A stretch of 64,000 bases of DNA from Pedobacter endophyticus (GCF_015679185.1 NZ_CP064939.1:4092001-4156000), one strand, 5' to 3'; shown: positions 18,882 to 28,545, counted from the first letter of the stretch. The notes: generated by a model not told the origin, from the letters alone. Made by a program: numbers and translations.

Positions 18882-19415
18882 TTACATATTGGATAGTTTA
18901 TTATTTCTTTGGTTTAGGTAATGGTTCACTTTCTCAACCAAACTAACGTCATCTGGTGAAATAATAATCTTTTTTTTACGATGGGTCCGAAGAAGAATTC
19001 TATTTTTTTTCTGGGTCACGAACCAGGTCATATTACCGATTTTAGAATTGTAATATTTTCCGTAATATCCAAAAAGACCGCTATTACCAAAAGTTCTCAC
19101 CACTCCCGAAAAATCGGTTGAGTCTAAAAGTCGTATCTCTGCAATATCAGAAAGTTTGATTACTACCTCGCCAACTGGTCGGTGTATGACTAGTGTTTCC
19201 CCTGAAAGAGAATATTTGCTGGTACTATATAAATAACTGCCAACGAATGTCGAAATAAGAAGAAGAAGCACTCCACCATGAATTAGTATTAATTTTATAT
19301 CGCCATTTACTGATATAAGTAATCTTACATTTTTCTGCCCAATTGCGATGAATAGAATTAAAATGCCTATAGTTGTTCCCTTGCACAAAGTGTCAAGTGA
19401 TGCTTTGTAATCCAT
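18882..19415 (-). CDS. Membrane protein with bacterial PH-like domain
   Basis: 177-aa protein with two N-terminal membrane segments (about 13-30 and 42-63) followed by a compact cytoplasmic domain: YSLSGETLVIHRPVGEVVIK, FGNSGLFGYYGKYYNSKIG, RILLRTHRKKKIIISPDD. The order of two helices and a bPH-type beta domain matches Bacteroidota PH domain-containing proteins. The molecular role is unknown. It stands alone, with 1.3 kb of gene-poor DNA upstream of its start. The start at 19415 is the only ATG before the first membrane segment. Confidence 0.7.
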   Translation of the reverse strand: MDYKASLDTLCKGTTIGILILFIAIGQKNVRLLISVNGDIKLILIHGGVLLLLISTFVGSYLYSTSKYSLSGETLVIHRPVGEVVIKLSDIAEIRLLDSTDFSGVVRTFGNSGLFGYYGKYYNSKIGNMTWFVTQKKNRILLRTHRKKKIIISPDDVSLVEKVNHYLNQRNNKLSNM

Positions 19416-20699
19416 GCTGGTTATATTTTTCTATTGTCCGATACTAAAACTCCTTTAAATAGATTTACTTTATTGGAGTATTTTCTATAAGGAGTGATAA
19501 ATTCCTATCGATAAATTTCATTCAGTCCTTAAAATACATCTTTCGCACGAAGAATCCAAAAGAATATATAATGCTGACTGGAATAGGTTTTATATGCATC
19601 ACTTCGGCTAGCTGTTACCACCTTTCTTAAAATCGCGGATTACCTGCGGGTGACTCATTCCAACTTACAGAAGATAAGCTCAGCTTGTTATTCTATGCTG
19701 AAATCCGTGTATCGACCCATAATAAAACTTCTGCCTTTCTTTTTCAAATCCCTTCAACCTTACGTTTTATCCAATTTCAGTTTGATGTTGATAAAATCTG
19801 TATAATTGACGCAGATCCTTAATCAATTTATTAAAATCGACCATTTCTGACGACAAATACAAGTGTATGTTCATTACCCTAGAAGTACTGATAGATATGG
19901 TTGCCATAAGCCTCAGCTATTTCAGCACAGAGTTTTATTAAAAAAATCACTTTTCGGTGCTTCAATTCTCAGTATGCAAAGGACGATATTCTTTTTACCA
20001 CGCCTTTTCTTCTGCAAGGAAATTTAACTGGGTGAATTTGAATGGCATTGCAAAATTGTTATGTTTGTTATAAGAATAAAAAACATTCCGTTCGTGAACT
20101 ATTTATAACAAATATTTGAGAAGGCCAAACTCGTTTTTTGGAAGAATAAATTTTTAGATAAGGATATTGATGCTATGACTATATTCAATGAAAACAACCT
20201 ATTGAAAAAACCGAAAAAATTGTTGTGATCGATTAATAGACAGTTTCTAATAAAATATTTTTTATTTGACGACCAAAGTAAACTTTAGCCGCTGGGCTAT
20301 CAATAAAGGGTTCGTTTTTGAGATTATTTGATGCTCAATTTGACATTAAATAAGTTGAAGTTTTGAATATTTAATTAGCTTCATTTGATTTAAATATCAT
20401 TTGTTAGAGTAAGCATTAATTTGGGATGGCAAATTTGTGAATACTAATATCTTTAGATGGCAATCAATCAAATCGGGTATTACAAATCAAAATCTATATT
20501 TTTTTTTCCTCGCTGAATGTTATATGAATAATGTCCAGGCGATTCGGCAAATCAAATTACTGGATTATGCATCGTTGTCATTGCATTCATCGCACCAGTG
20601 GAAATGAAGCAAATTAATATAAATGTTGTTTTCTAAGGAAGTTAGATAAGATTTTAGTATTAAGCAATATTAGTCTATGTTATATAAGTTGATTTTTTG
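19416..20699. other. 1.3-kb gene-poor stretch
   Basis: A/T-rich DNA between the PH-domain gene and the 3' end of the integrase. No frame longer than about 60 codons has protein-like character. A short leftward stretch near 19750-19900 reads like decayed coding sequence, but I cannot assign it. No tRNA, repeat array or clear terminator was seen. Confidence 0.5.
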
Positions 20700-21935
20700 T
20701 TAGCTAAAATCCATTAATTGCTCTGCAACTTTGACCTTCGCTTCATTTTCAAAACCAGCCCAATAGTTTTGAGTCGTAATGATTGTCGTATGCCCCAAAG
20801 CCTCCTGTGCGAACTCAAGTCCCGCCAATCGTACCGCTCTAGTCGTAAAGCTATGTCTAGCATGCATTGTTCCTATATTGAATGGTATACCTAACTTTTT
20901 CCCTAACCGAACCATGTGCTGATTTATGAATCGTACAAAGTTCATATTGACCCTATATTTTTCTTTGGCGTCCATATCCTTGGAGAATATAGGGAACACA
21001 TAATCATCTGCCTGCCCATTTTTTATTCCATATTTGAGAAAAAATCTCGCAATATGTGAGGTTATCGGAACAACAATAGGTCTTGGATCTGATTTAGTTG
21101 TGTTAAAAGTTTTCTTGCGTAGGAAACTAAAATAACCTTCTCCCAGATCTCTGAATCTCAACTCTGCAACGTCCCTGATGTTCATTCCATTACATTGATA
21201 ACTGAAGAACCAATAATCCCTTGCCTTCTCTATAAATTCATCACCATCTACATCTGCTGTCAAAAGGGATTTCATTATCTCCGAACTCAAATTTTTCTTA
21301 ATATTTCTACCTGTAGGTATTTTATATTTTTTAAATGGATAAATTTCCTGTGGAATGTCTGCATTTTCTATAGCTAGATTAAAAATTCTTCTAAGAGCTC
21401 GAAGATAGATTCCAACGGTTGTCCGTTTTAGATTTCTCCCCAACATCCATCGTTCATATTTATTAAGTATATTGACATCAAAAAAATCAAATTCAATCCT
21501 CTCTGGTGGTTTTTTTCTACCTAATCCACAAAACTCTTTAAGCGACTTTACAGTGGAAATATAATTGGATGCCGAACCAATTCGGTCTTCACTTTCCAGT
21601 AACTGAATATACTCGGTGAAATAGTAGAATACATTGTTCACACTGGATCTTACTTTAAATAATGCTCTTTCAAATTTATAAAATGAAAAGTCATCAACTT
21701 TTTTCAACGCTTCGATAGCCTTCGATTCAATTGCTTTAAGCTTAATCTGAATTCGTTTATATCTACCTCGAGGAGAAGGATTCAGATATGCATGTTTGAA
21801 CTCTTCTCTGCTCATGGAAATTCCGGTATCATATAATTTCGCGCGTTGGAAATACACTCTCAATTTAATTGGATAATCTCCATTGCCCAGCTCTCGGCGT
21901 GTGTCTTGGTAAAGTGAAATTGTAGCTTCTTTCAT
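20700..21935 (-). CDS. Tyrosine recombinase / site-specific integrase (Bacteroidetes ICE type)
   Basis: 411-aa integrase. It has an N-terminal arm-type region (about 1-100), a SAM-like core-binding domain (about 100-200) and a catalytic domain with HARHSFTTRA (His-x-x-Arg), the second His in ALGHTTIITTQ and the nucleophile Tyr in NYW. At the place of the first catalytic Arg the protein reads CNGMNIRDVAEL, with Asn in GMN where GMR is canonical. Loss of Arg I is known for CTnDOT-type IntDOT. The gene starts 157 bp from a tRNA-Asn 3' fragment, the presumed attachment site. It probably drives integration of an element lying to its left. Confidence 0.93.
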   Translation of the reverse strand: MKEATISLYQDTRRELGNGDYPIKLRVYFQRAKLYDTGISMSREEFKHAYLNPSPRGRYKRIQIKLKAIESKAIEALKKVDDFSFYKFERALFKVRSSVNNVFYYFTEYIQLLESEDRIGSASNYISTVKSLKEFCGLGRKKPPERIEFDFFDVNILNKYERWMLGRNLKRTTVGIYLRALRRIFNLAIENADIPQEIYPFKKYKIPTGRNIKKNLSSEIMKSLLTADVDGDEFIEKARDYWFFSYQCNGMNIRDVAELRFRDLGEGYFSFLRKKTFNTTKSDPRPIVVPITSHIARFFLKYGIKNGQADDYVFPIFSKDMDAKEKYRVNMNFVRFINQHMVRLGKKLGIPFNIGTMHARHSFTTRAVRLAGLEFAQEALGHTTIITTQNYWAGFENEAKVKVAEQLMDFS

Positions 21936-22092
21936 CGTCTAAAATCATGTTTTCATTTGCACAAAATTTGCACAAACTTTATCGAAATAACTGTGCAAAT
22001 CAAAATCTAAAGATAGACATTATTTTTTATAACTGTTTGAAATACAAATAAATACAACAAAATATTAATAGATATTAACATCTTTTGCGTCG

Positions 22093-22133
22093 CTGTTAAT
22101 CAGAGGGTCGCTGGTTCGATCCCAGCAGAGGCA
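22093..22133 (+). other. 3' fragment of tRNA-Asn(GTT), probable attachment (att) site
   Basis: The sequence CTGTTAA matches an anticodon loop with GTT, followed by the 3' side of the anticodon stem, a GGGTC variable loop, a perfect T arm (GCTGG TTCGATC CCAGC) and AGAGGCA. The upstream bases cannot supply a D arm or the 5' anticodon strand, so only the 3' half of a tRNA gene is present. Such fragments are typical direct repeats left by integration at a tRNA 3' end. It lies upstream of the integrase start. No second copy was found by eye in the window. Confidence 0.68.
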
Positions 22134-22155
22134 TCTGATAATCAATCAGTTAGAT

Positions 22156-22180
22156 CCACTTCGCCCGAGTGGGGCTTTTT
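22156..22180 (+). terminator. Terminator-like hairpin behind the tRNA fragment
   Basis: CCACT / AGTGG stem (an alternative pairing is GCCC / GGGC) followed by GGGCTTTTT. It sits 22 bp after the tRNA fragment, where a native tRNA terminator would be. A group II intron begins a few bases further on. Confidence 0.6.
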
Positions 22181-22185
22181 ATTTG

Positions 22186-23615
22186 GTGCGTCGGGAATGG
22201 TAATTTACTATAGGGTTGAAGTCCCGAACAGGCTTTGCAGTAGGAAGTGTTAGCTAGAGACAAGGGTGTCGTGGGCGACTGCGAATCTGAAGGAAGTCCG
22301 AGGCAAGTATGGGGGCTTACGAATAGAAACTGTATACGAGGCGGATTTGGTCCGGGTGATGTTGCCAAACAAACAGAAGCCCAATACTGCACGGGGACTA
22401 TTACGTAGATACAGAGACCACATCCATAGGAAGTAGATTGTCTTAACCCTAGAGATCTGAATGAGTTCTGTCAAGTGTAAGCGCGATTACAGGAGAAGAA
22501 ACATTTAGCAGAGATGGTAAATGCCTCAATCAGAAGTCAGCAGCGGTCGTAGTACTGCATTTTTCCGATGCAGAAAGGACCAAATGTTAGGATGGCAAAG
22601 GAAACAGGAAGTTTATGGCAGAGCGCTTACAGCGGAACCACATTAGCGAACTGCTTATATGAGGGTAGGACGGAATCCGAGAGTAAAGTATAAGAGGAGC
22701 TGAGCCGAGCCGTGCAGCCAATGTGCACAATGCCTGGGAAGGAGTTTTTTTTTAGTATTATGCTTGAAGAAATATTAGACATCCGAAATGTACAAAGAGC
22801 CTTTATTCAGATCACTGCCAATAAAGGTGCTGGTGGTATTGATGGTATGCAGACCGATGAACTTCGCGACTACCTGAATACGAGCTGGCAGAGATTACGG
22901 ACTAATATTTTAAAAGGCGATTATCGACCAAACGCTGTGAGAAAAGTAGAGATACCCAAAAGCAGCGGTGGTATGCGGATGCTTGGCATCCCAACGGTCA
23001 TTGACCGGTTGATCCAACAGGCCCTCTCTCAATGGCTGAGCCCCAAGTACGAGGGCGACTTCTCCTCTGATAGTTATGGTTTCCGGCCAGATCGCAATGC
23101 CCGTCAGGCAGTGCTAAAGGCTCAGCAATACCTTAATACAGACTATACCTGGATTGTGGAACTTGATCTGGATAAATTCTTTGACCGGGTAAACCATGAC
23201 AAACTTATGTACCTGCTCTCATTAAAGATAAAAGATAAGCGGACATTGAAGCTTATCGGTCTTTACCTGAATGCGGGAATCATGGAGGATGGATTGGTCA
23301 GCCCAAGAAGAGAAGGTATGCCACAAGGCGGTCCATTAAGCCCGTTATTATCAAATGTGATCCTTCACGAACTTGATGAGAAGCTCCAAGAGCGTGGGCA
23401 TCGGTTCGTACGTTATGCTGATGATTGCAGTATCTATTTAAGAAGCAGGAAATCGGCACAGCGGGTAATGGCAGGTATTTCAGTATATCTGGAAGACGGG
23501 CTGAAACTGAAGGTTAACAGGATGAAGAGTAAGGTCAGCTGGCCGAGCCAAAGCAACCTCCTTGGGTTTTCATTCTATGGGACTGAACCCAAGCGCAATT
23601 TGGGAATATCAGTCA
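22186..23615 (+). mobile_element. Truncated group II intron, probably class C
   Basis: Begins with the group II consensus GTGCG, six bases after the T run of a terminator hairpin, which is the preferred insertion setting of bacterial class C introns. A structured 570-base stretch without ORF (ribozyme domains I-III) precedes the reverse transcriptase gene. The 3' half of the intron (maturase X domain, domains V and VI) is missing: class C-like protein homology stops at about 23610 and unrelated coding sequence follows. It therefore cannot splice or move on its own. Confidence 0.72.
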
Positions 23616-23647
23616 ATCTCCGAAAATCTCAATACGGTTATCGGTGA
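22760..23647 (+). pseudogene. ltrA: Group II intron reverse transcriptase, C-terminally truncated
   Basis: Open frame of 295 codons from the ATG at 22760 (an ATG at 22712 would add 16 unlikely residues). It contains the reverse transcriptase blocks GIDGMQTDEL, VEIPKSSGGMRMLGIPTVID, SYGFRPDRNARQAV, EGMPQGGPLSPLLSNV and the catalytic YADD. The last residues (after NLGIS) no longer match the family. Intact class C proteins run to about 420 residues with a maturase domain, which is lost here. Polymerase motifs are intact, but splicing function should be gone. Confidence 0.8.
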
Positions 23648-24069
23648 AATGATACCCGTTGTCTGGAAACACATCAAAACGCCTGCAAAGGTCGGTATGA
23701 ACATCGGTTAATGGTGTAAGAAACAGGAATGCTGGTTTACCTTAAAAGATAAGTTTATCGATGTCAGTCTGATCAATGATGATATAATAAAAGAAGGAGA
23801 AAACCAGATGAATGACGGCGCAGATGCAGTGGATCTGACCCCTCCAGGAGATTAAAATCATTGAAGAAGCAAGGAAAATAACCGCAGAAACCTGGTTTTC
23901 TGTTTCCAAATGGACAAAAGAACATAACAAATTCACTCCATTTGACAGAAAGCTTGCCTACAATCTGGGAGTCTTGTCCAACAGAAAAGCTGCTTTATCA
24001 GCTAAGCAGGCAAAAAATGCATTGCGGATTCTCAAGCAGGCGACTGATGATGACTTTTCGACACGTTAA
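23613..24069 (+). pseudogene. Unassigned gene remnant joined to the intron fragment
   Basis: Directly after the reverse transcriptase homology ends, another frame reads SENLNTVIGEMIPVVWKHIK and, past an in-frame TAA and a frameshift, WFSVSKWTKEHNKFTPFDRK and ALSAKQAKNALRILKQATDD up to a TAA at about 24069. It looks like the C-terminus of a larger, possibly DNA-processing protein, but I cannot name the family with confidence. At least two disabling changes are present. Confidence 0.5.
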
Positions 24070-24444
24070 TGCCATGCTTTTAAACAAAAAATAATTTTTA
24101 TTGCCTAGTTGTTAAATATAAACGAGGTTTTAGAGACTTGGATGTGAAGGATGATGAATATTTGAATGTTGCCTTTGAGATTGATTATGACCGAAAGCGA
24201 ATTAAAATTCATGGACAACCTAACCAACAAGAACGCTCGACCGTCGTCTAACAATTGAAGCTGATCGTAGCGCTTGCCAGCAGCTTCTAGGTATTCTTCT
24301 CATGCTCATTATTGTCTTTTTATAGTAACAAATTATTAAATGCTTACATAAAATTAAATTAAATGCGACAATTGGAATTGTATCCAAAATAAAATGAATA
24401 TTGAAAAAAGTTTAATATATTTGTTTTCTCTAAATCCGTTTTCA
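24070..24444. other. Intergenic region before a lipoprotein gene
   Basis: 375 bp with short decayed coding-like sequence around 24115-24255 (frame with LDVKDDEYLNVAFEIDYDRK) and an A/T-rich leader for the next gene. The octamer TATATTTG at 24416-24423 fits the Bacteroidota -7 element TAnnTTTG, but no good upstream TTTG lies at the right distance. Confidence 0.4.
24416..24423 (+). promoter_or_regulatory. Possible -7 promoter element (TAnnTTTG)
   Basis: TATATTTG matches the Bacteroidota primary-sigma -7 consensus and lies 22 bp before the ATG of the lipoprotein gene. A matching -33 TTTG was not found at 19-21 bp upstream, so this is tentative. Confidence 0.3.
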
Positions 24445-25761
24445 ATGAAAAAAAAATCTCTAATTACACTAACGATACTCACAGGCTTATGCCTTTTTCT
24501 TTTTGCCTGTAGAAAAGACATTATTTTTATGGTTGATGGCAAAGAATCCGTAAATGCTTCGATTATGGAAAATGCCAAAATTTGGAGGTTACAAAACCTT
24601 AAAAAGAGCACACAAGTACTTAAGCCTTTATGGGCTGACTCTTGGAAAATTATGTCGACTAGTAATAAGGAATTGTTGATAGTTCCTGCTCCCGAACATT
24701 ATATGACAAATGAAAATTACAGGATCAGACGTTTTTTCATTTTCACAATATCCAAAAATGACATCATGGACGGTCAAATAGTAGAATTTTTTGGAGCAAA
24801 TTACAAGATCGAATCTAATCTTGAGCATTTACTTAAAAATTATGCTGAAGCTAAAATAGATAAATTTACAGGAGCTGTTAATAGATATGACATGAATTAT
24901 ATCCTTAAAAACAGCAATACTTTTGAAAACGGTCAGCCCTCTAAAAAAAGTATTGTATTATCGCAAATGCAAGTACGTAATTCCAAATCAGATTTGCCAA
25001 ATCATCCCGTTCTTAATAGTAAATTAATGTCTCTAACTGCAGGAAAAGTGATGACAACGGGTTCCTGTGGAGATCCAGTTGTGCAAAATATAGGTTTTCC
25101 ATCCTCTTATTGTGAAGGGGGAACTGTGCACATACAAGAAGAAACCACATATGCTGATGGATGCTTAATTAGCCTTAAGAGAACCTATTTGGGAGTGTCT
25201 TGCCCAAGTAGCGGTTCAGGGAGCGGTTCAGGGAGCGGTTCAGGGAGCGGTTCAGGGAGCGGTAGTGGCTCCAGTCTGGATGAGAACCCGCCATATAGCA
25301 ATTCAATTGTTACTTTTTATCAACATATAGGATACATGGTCGATGAAAATATTGATCGGGCTGGTGAGGATGCAGATGCATTAGAGTTTGGCTATATGAG
25401 TAGAAATCCTTGTAGGACTAATTTTGAAGCAGATATCAAATGTTCGGCCTACCTTGGTGCGGGTGCACCTGTTGCTGTAGTCGAAGAAGTTGTTAGTATG
25501 TGGGTTAGCCTTGTAAATGCATCGCAGACAACTCATTTACTGGATGGAACAGAAGATTCCTGGTACAATTTTTTATCACAAACGCCACAGTATAATCACA
25601 GTCCAGTTGGGTACCCTGTCATTAACTTGCGCTGGATAACTAAGAGGACCTCAAGACACACAGTCAAGAAGCCTAATCAACTGCCTAAATCAAACTCTTA
25701 TACTACCCCGTACGATATAGAAAGAACTTATAGTGCATACTATAACGGTTACATAAATTAG
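24445..25761 (+). CDS. Surface lipoprotein with Gly-Ser linker and unknown C-terminal domain (putative polymorphic effector A)
   Basis: 438-aa lipoprotein from ATG 24445 (an upstream in-frame ATG at 24394 would bury the signal). The lipobox LFAC gives Cys22, followed by RKD, a charge pattern compatible with surface export in Bacteroidota. Residues 23-170 form a domain shared with the protein at 38000 (ENAKIWRLQNL, LKPLWADSWK, VPAPEHYM, IRRFFIF). A four-Cys segment (SCGDP, PSSYCEGG, ADGCLIS, VSCP) follows. A 12-bp tandem repeat encodes a Gly-Ser linker, and then comes a C-terminal domain of about 165 residues unlike its paralogue and unlike anything I recognise. Shared N-terminus plus variable C-terminus suggests a delivered toxin. 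A small gene follows 126 bp later. Confidence 0.72.
   Translation: MKKKSLITLTILTGLCLFLFACRKDIIFMVDGKESVNASIMENAKIWRLQNLKKSTQVLKPLWADSWKIMSTSNKELLIVPAPEHYMTNENYRIRRFFIFTISKNDIMDGQIVEFFGANYKIESNLEHLLKNYAEAKIDKFTGAVNRYDMNYILKNSNTFENGQPSKKSIVLSQMQVRNSKSDLPNHPVLNSKLMSLTAGKVMTTGSCGDPVVQNIGFPSSYCEGGTVHIQEETTYADGCLISLKRTYLGVSCPSSGSGSGSGSGSGSGSGSGSGSSLDENPPYSNSIVTFYQHIGYMVDENIDRAGEDADALEFGYMSRNPCRTNFEADIKCSAYLGAGAPVAVVEEVVSMWVSLVNASQTTHLLDGTEDSWYNFLSQTPQYNHSPVGYPVINLRWITKRTSRHTVKKPNQLPKSNSYTTPYDIERTYSAYYNGYIN
25210..25257 (+). repeat. 12-bp tandem repeat encoding Ser-Gly-Ser-Gly
   Basis: Four perfect copies of AGCGGTTCAGGG, followed by a degenerate AGCGGTAGTGGCTCC. Each unit adds four residues without changing frame, so copy-number slippage would alter linker length only. 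The same linker in the paralogue at 38780-38851 uses a different 12-bp unit. Confidence 0.9.
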
Positions 25762-25887
25762 ACCAATTATACATTTTACGACAATTTTTAGTTAAGGACT
25801 TACCACGAAGCGCTTTATTTGTTTAATATTTACGACTATTTTAACGACTTAACTAAAAACTAATATTTTTATCCGAAAAATAATGTA

Positions 25888-26379
25888 ATGATGGAAATAA
25901 CAATTCTAAAACCAATTGTAGTTAATCAATTCAAATTTAATAAACAATACTTATCTAAACTAAAAGTCAGTAGTTCTTATCAATCTTTTTTTTATTATCA
26001 TTTTAATTCTTCTAATTCTTTTACAATTGTATTTAAAATAATTTACACTGTCGGAGATAAATGGAAAGATACAATCATCCCCTCTAGAGAACCGAACAAA
26101 TGGTCCGTACACCTGTCTGGCGAAGCAGGGTCTGGAAAAATATTATTTATATATAACTATTCTTGTAGGGTTAAATTTTTAAGTGAGGGATATGAATCCG
26201 ATGTGACATCATTGACATCATTTGTTGATCAATTTTATAGTCATATTCAACATATTCTTCAAGACCCTGAGCTTGAGTTAGTCCAAAAGAAAGAAAGAGA
26301 AATATTGGCCAGTAGACCGTCAACCGATATTGCTATAGAGATAATTGACAATTTAAGATCAATGAAGATGTATGATTGA
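25888..26379 (+). CDS. Hypothetical protein, candidate immunity partner of effector A
   Basis: 163-aa soluble protein without signal peptide or membrane segment. It starts with two Met codons (25888 or 25891). It is rich in Phe, Tyr and Ser in the first half (SSYQSFFYYHFNSSNSF) and charged in the second (LVQKKEREILASRP). I recognise no family. It lies directly downstream of the lipoprotein on the same strand, in the position immunity genes take in effector/immunity pairs; that role is inferred from position only. Low GC matches the lipoprotein gene. Confidence 0.6.
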   Translation: MMEITILKPIVVNQFKFNKQYLSKLKVSSSYQSFFYYHFNSSNSFTIVFKIIYTVGDKWKDTIIPSREPNKWSVHLSGEAGSGKILFIYNYSCRVKFLSEGYESDVTSLTSFVDQFYSHIQHILQDPELELVQKKEREILASRPSTDIAIEIIDNLRSMKMYD

Positions 26380-27075
26380 AACCAGCTATTCTGATTACAG
26401 AAAAATACCGAAAACCCACAAAATCATCTTAATGGTAAATTTAAAGTTAACAATCCAAACCCGGTCAAGCAAATTGAGTGGGATTTTTTTTTGAAACAAA
26501 GAGGTCTCTGTCTTTCCTAAAATAGATTATCATAATTTCTCTCTACATGGATAGCTAATCTGTATTTCTTCTAGAAAAAAGGTAACATTGCAGTCTTAGT
26601 TCGAAATTTTCAAATCAGCAATCCACTTCAAGTCTTCAACAAAAGAGTTATAATTGGGGTTCTGCTAAAAGTGGCCACTGGTTTTCATCCATCGTGGGCA
26701 TCTTTGTCGGCCGATCGCGCTTGAAAGTGGTCACTCTGCTCATTTTAAGCGGTTTTAACTTTCTGAAAAGCAGGGTTGGATTCAATGGTTGTTTCGTTTG
26801 GAGAAACCGAAATGGAGATGTTCTAATTTCTTATTCTGATGTCTTTTTAGAAGTGGGCTGAATTGCTACAATTCTTGTCCTGACTTTTTGATAAGCAATT
26901 TATAAGATTGTCAAAGAAGTTCCCATCCTTAAAAAAGGACTTTTTGACGTTGGAAAAAAGACTTGGTAACTAACCTATCATGGAATCCCACTTGGAAATA
27001 ATTGCTCAGATTCAACTAATAATACAACAGCATTTTAAAATAACCGAAAAATTTCATCTTATTTTGGGTTACCAC
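26380..27075. other. Gene-free stretch with possible IS debris
   Basis: About 0.7 kb without a convincing gene. Around 26667-26750, two related pieces (AAAGTGGCCACTGGTTTTC and GAAAGTGGTCACTCTGCTC) resemble ends of IS21-like elements but no transposase remains. The rest is A/T-rich and unassigned. Confidence 0.4.
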
Positions 27076-27076
27076 A

Positions 27077-27510
27077 CTTGAAAAAAAAAGCCCATTTAAC
27101 GTTAGAACAAAGGTATAAAATAGAGGCTTATCTATCGATAGGATAAAAGCCTCTCTGAAATTTCAGATTATGTAGGCAGGGAATAACTGTTATCTCCCTG
27201 GAAATATAAAGAAACTCGGACGGCAGAAGCGGTGTGTACAAAGCTGCTCTTGCAGACAAGAAAGCTGACTCTAGGCATCGGGAAAAACCTAAAAACATCC
27301 GCTTCGATGAACATCTAAAAGCACAAGTTTCGGCATTACTGAATGCGGACTACAGCCCCGAGCAAATAGAGGGATGGTGCAGGTCGAAAGCTGTTTTTAT
27401 GGTTTCCAAGGAGGCTATTTAAAGGTATGTATGGAGACAAACGCCAAGGCGTTAAGCTGTACGAACATCTGCGAAACAAGGAAAAAAGATATAAGACGGG
27501 AAAATAAAAA
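27077..27510 (+). pseudogene. IS30 family transposase, N-terminal remnant
   Basis: Frames read HLTLEQRYKIEAYLSIG, LSEISDYVGRE, then AVYKAALADKKADSRHREKP, NIRFDEHLKAQVSALLNADY and SPEQIEGWCR, which is the N-terminal HTH half of an IS30 transposase. Several stops and a small deletion break it, and the DDE catalytic domain is absent. It marks a past insertion in the accessory region. Confidence 0.8.
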
Positions 27511-27864
27511 TAATGGCAGGACCTAAATCGTTGATAGTGTGGATATTAGCAAACGTCCAAAAATAATTGACCAAAAGTCCAGGATATGATAGACAAAAGG
27601 TGCAGCAAGAACAAAACCATTTATACACACTTCAGTTTGTTAAAATGGTTGATTACGGAGAAAATGCAAACCGAAATCTCTACCCTTTTGAAAGAAAAGA
27701 ATTGTTAATTTTAAGTACGATTGAGAAACGCAAAAAAACACATTACACTTTGTTCTATTCGAGCTTGTCAGCTGTAAGGAGCCAGCATTGAGCAACCTGT
27801 AGGTATCAATTAGGTTTTCAGACGCAGTATAAATATTTTTAATGATGGAAAAAAACAAAGACAT
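27511..27864. other. Intergenic stretch, nothing recognised
   Basis: A 74-codon frame (27567-27791) opens on the plus strand but has no recognisable domain and atypical composition, so I do not call it. No hairpin terminator or clear promoter was seen. Confidence 0.4.
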
Positions 27865-28446
27865 ATGAGGCATTTAGTAATTTTGCTACTTGTTATTTTT
27901 GAAATTGTAATAAGTTCCGATCTTCGCGCCGAGGAGCTTTACAATATTTCCGGTACCGCGACTGATGAGAATAATAAACCTATACAGGGAGCAACTGTCT
28001 TTATTAGTGGCGCCCAAAAAGTTACAGTAACTGACGCCGGAGGTATTTCTAGGTTTGTCGACATGCAAGCTGGAAACTACCTGGTCTCAACAAAAATGCT
28101 TGGTTACAACAGTCCTTCAGTTGCCATTACATTGCGAGACAAATCAGTAAATTTATTGGTTAATCTTGAGATAAAGTCTATTACCTTGGATGAGGTTAGC
28201 ATCACATCAAATCAAACCCGCCATCGTTACCTAAAGATATTTCAGGAGCAGTTTTTGGGACACACGGCGGACAAGCAAAAATGTTTGATAGTCAATCCAG
28301 AGGTTATTTCCTTGACTGGCAAACAAAACAATACTGGTAATCTGATATTGAAAGGAGAAGCTGATGATTTGATTATTATTGACAACTTTCTTCTAGGATA
28401 TAGGATAAAATATCTTCTACGGTCATTTGTGGATATACCAGAATAG
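27865..28446 (+). CDS. Exported protein with carboxypeptidase regulatory-like domain
   Basis: 193-aa protein with a signal peptide (MRHLVILLLVIFEIVISSDL, cleavage near Ala22) and a CarboxypepD_reg-like beta-sandwich at about 25-115 (ISGTATDENNKPIQGATVFI, GNYLVSTKMLGY). The C-terminal part (ITLDEVSITS, FLGHTADKQKCLIVNP) resembles the start of a longer Bacteroidota family that usually continues for 200 or more residues, so this may be a truncated copy. It stands alone next to IS debris. Confidence 0.62.
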   Translation: MRHLVILLLVIFEIVISSDLRAEELYNISGTATDENNKPIQGATVFISGAQKVTVTDAGGISRFVDMQAGNYLVSTKMLGYNSPSVAITLRDKSVNLLVNLEIKSITLDEVSITSNQTRHRYLKIFQEQFLGHTADKQKCLIVNPEVISLTGKQNNTGNLILKGEADDLIIIDNFLLGYRIKYLLRSFVDIPE

Positions 28447-28545
28447 ATTGATCCCGTATAACAGGAAATAAAATTGTTGTAAAGTTTTGCTCTTAAGTAT
28501 TTTAGTAAATTAGCGGCAAGGGGTCAACCAAGTTGGTTTGTCCAC

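Noticed and set aside
22150..22474. Short minus-strand ORFs before the reverse transcriptase
   Set aside because: They lie across the ribozyme part of the group II intron and have no protein-like composition.
25205..25275. Possible CRISPR-like repeat
   Set aside because: The units are contiguous 12-bp coding repeats without spacers.
26660..26760. IS21-type ends
   Set aside because: Two similar short pieces only, with no transposase remains; mentioned in the gap entry but not called as an element.
27567..27791. 74-codon ORF between the IS30 remnant and the carboxypeptidase-regulatory-like gene
   Set aside because: No domain, no signal, unusual composition and no conservation evidence, so not called.
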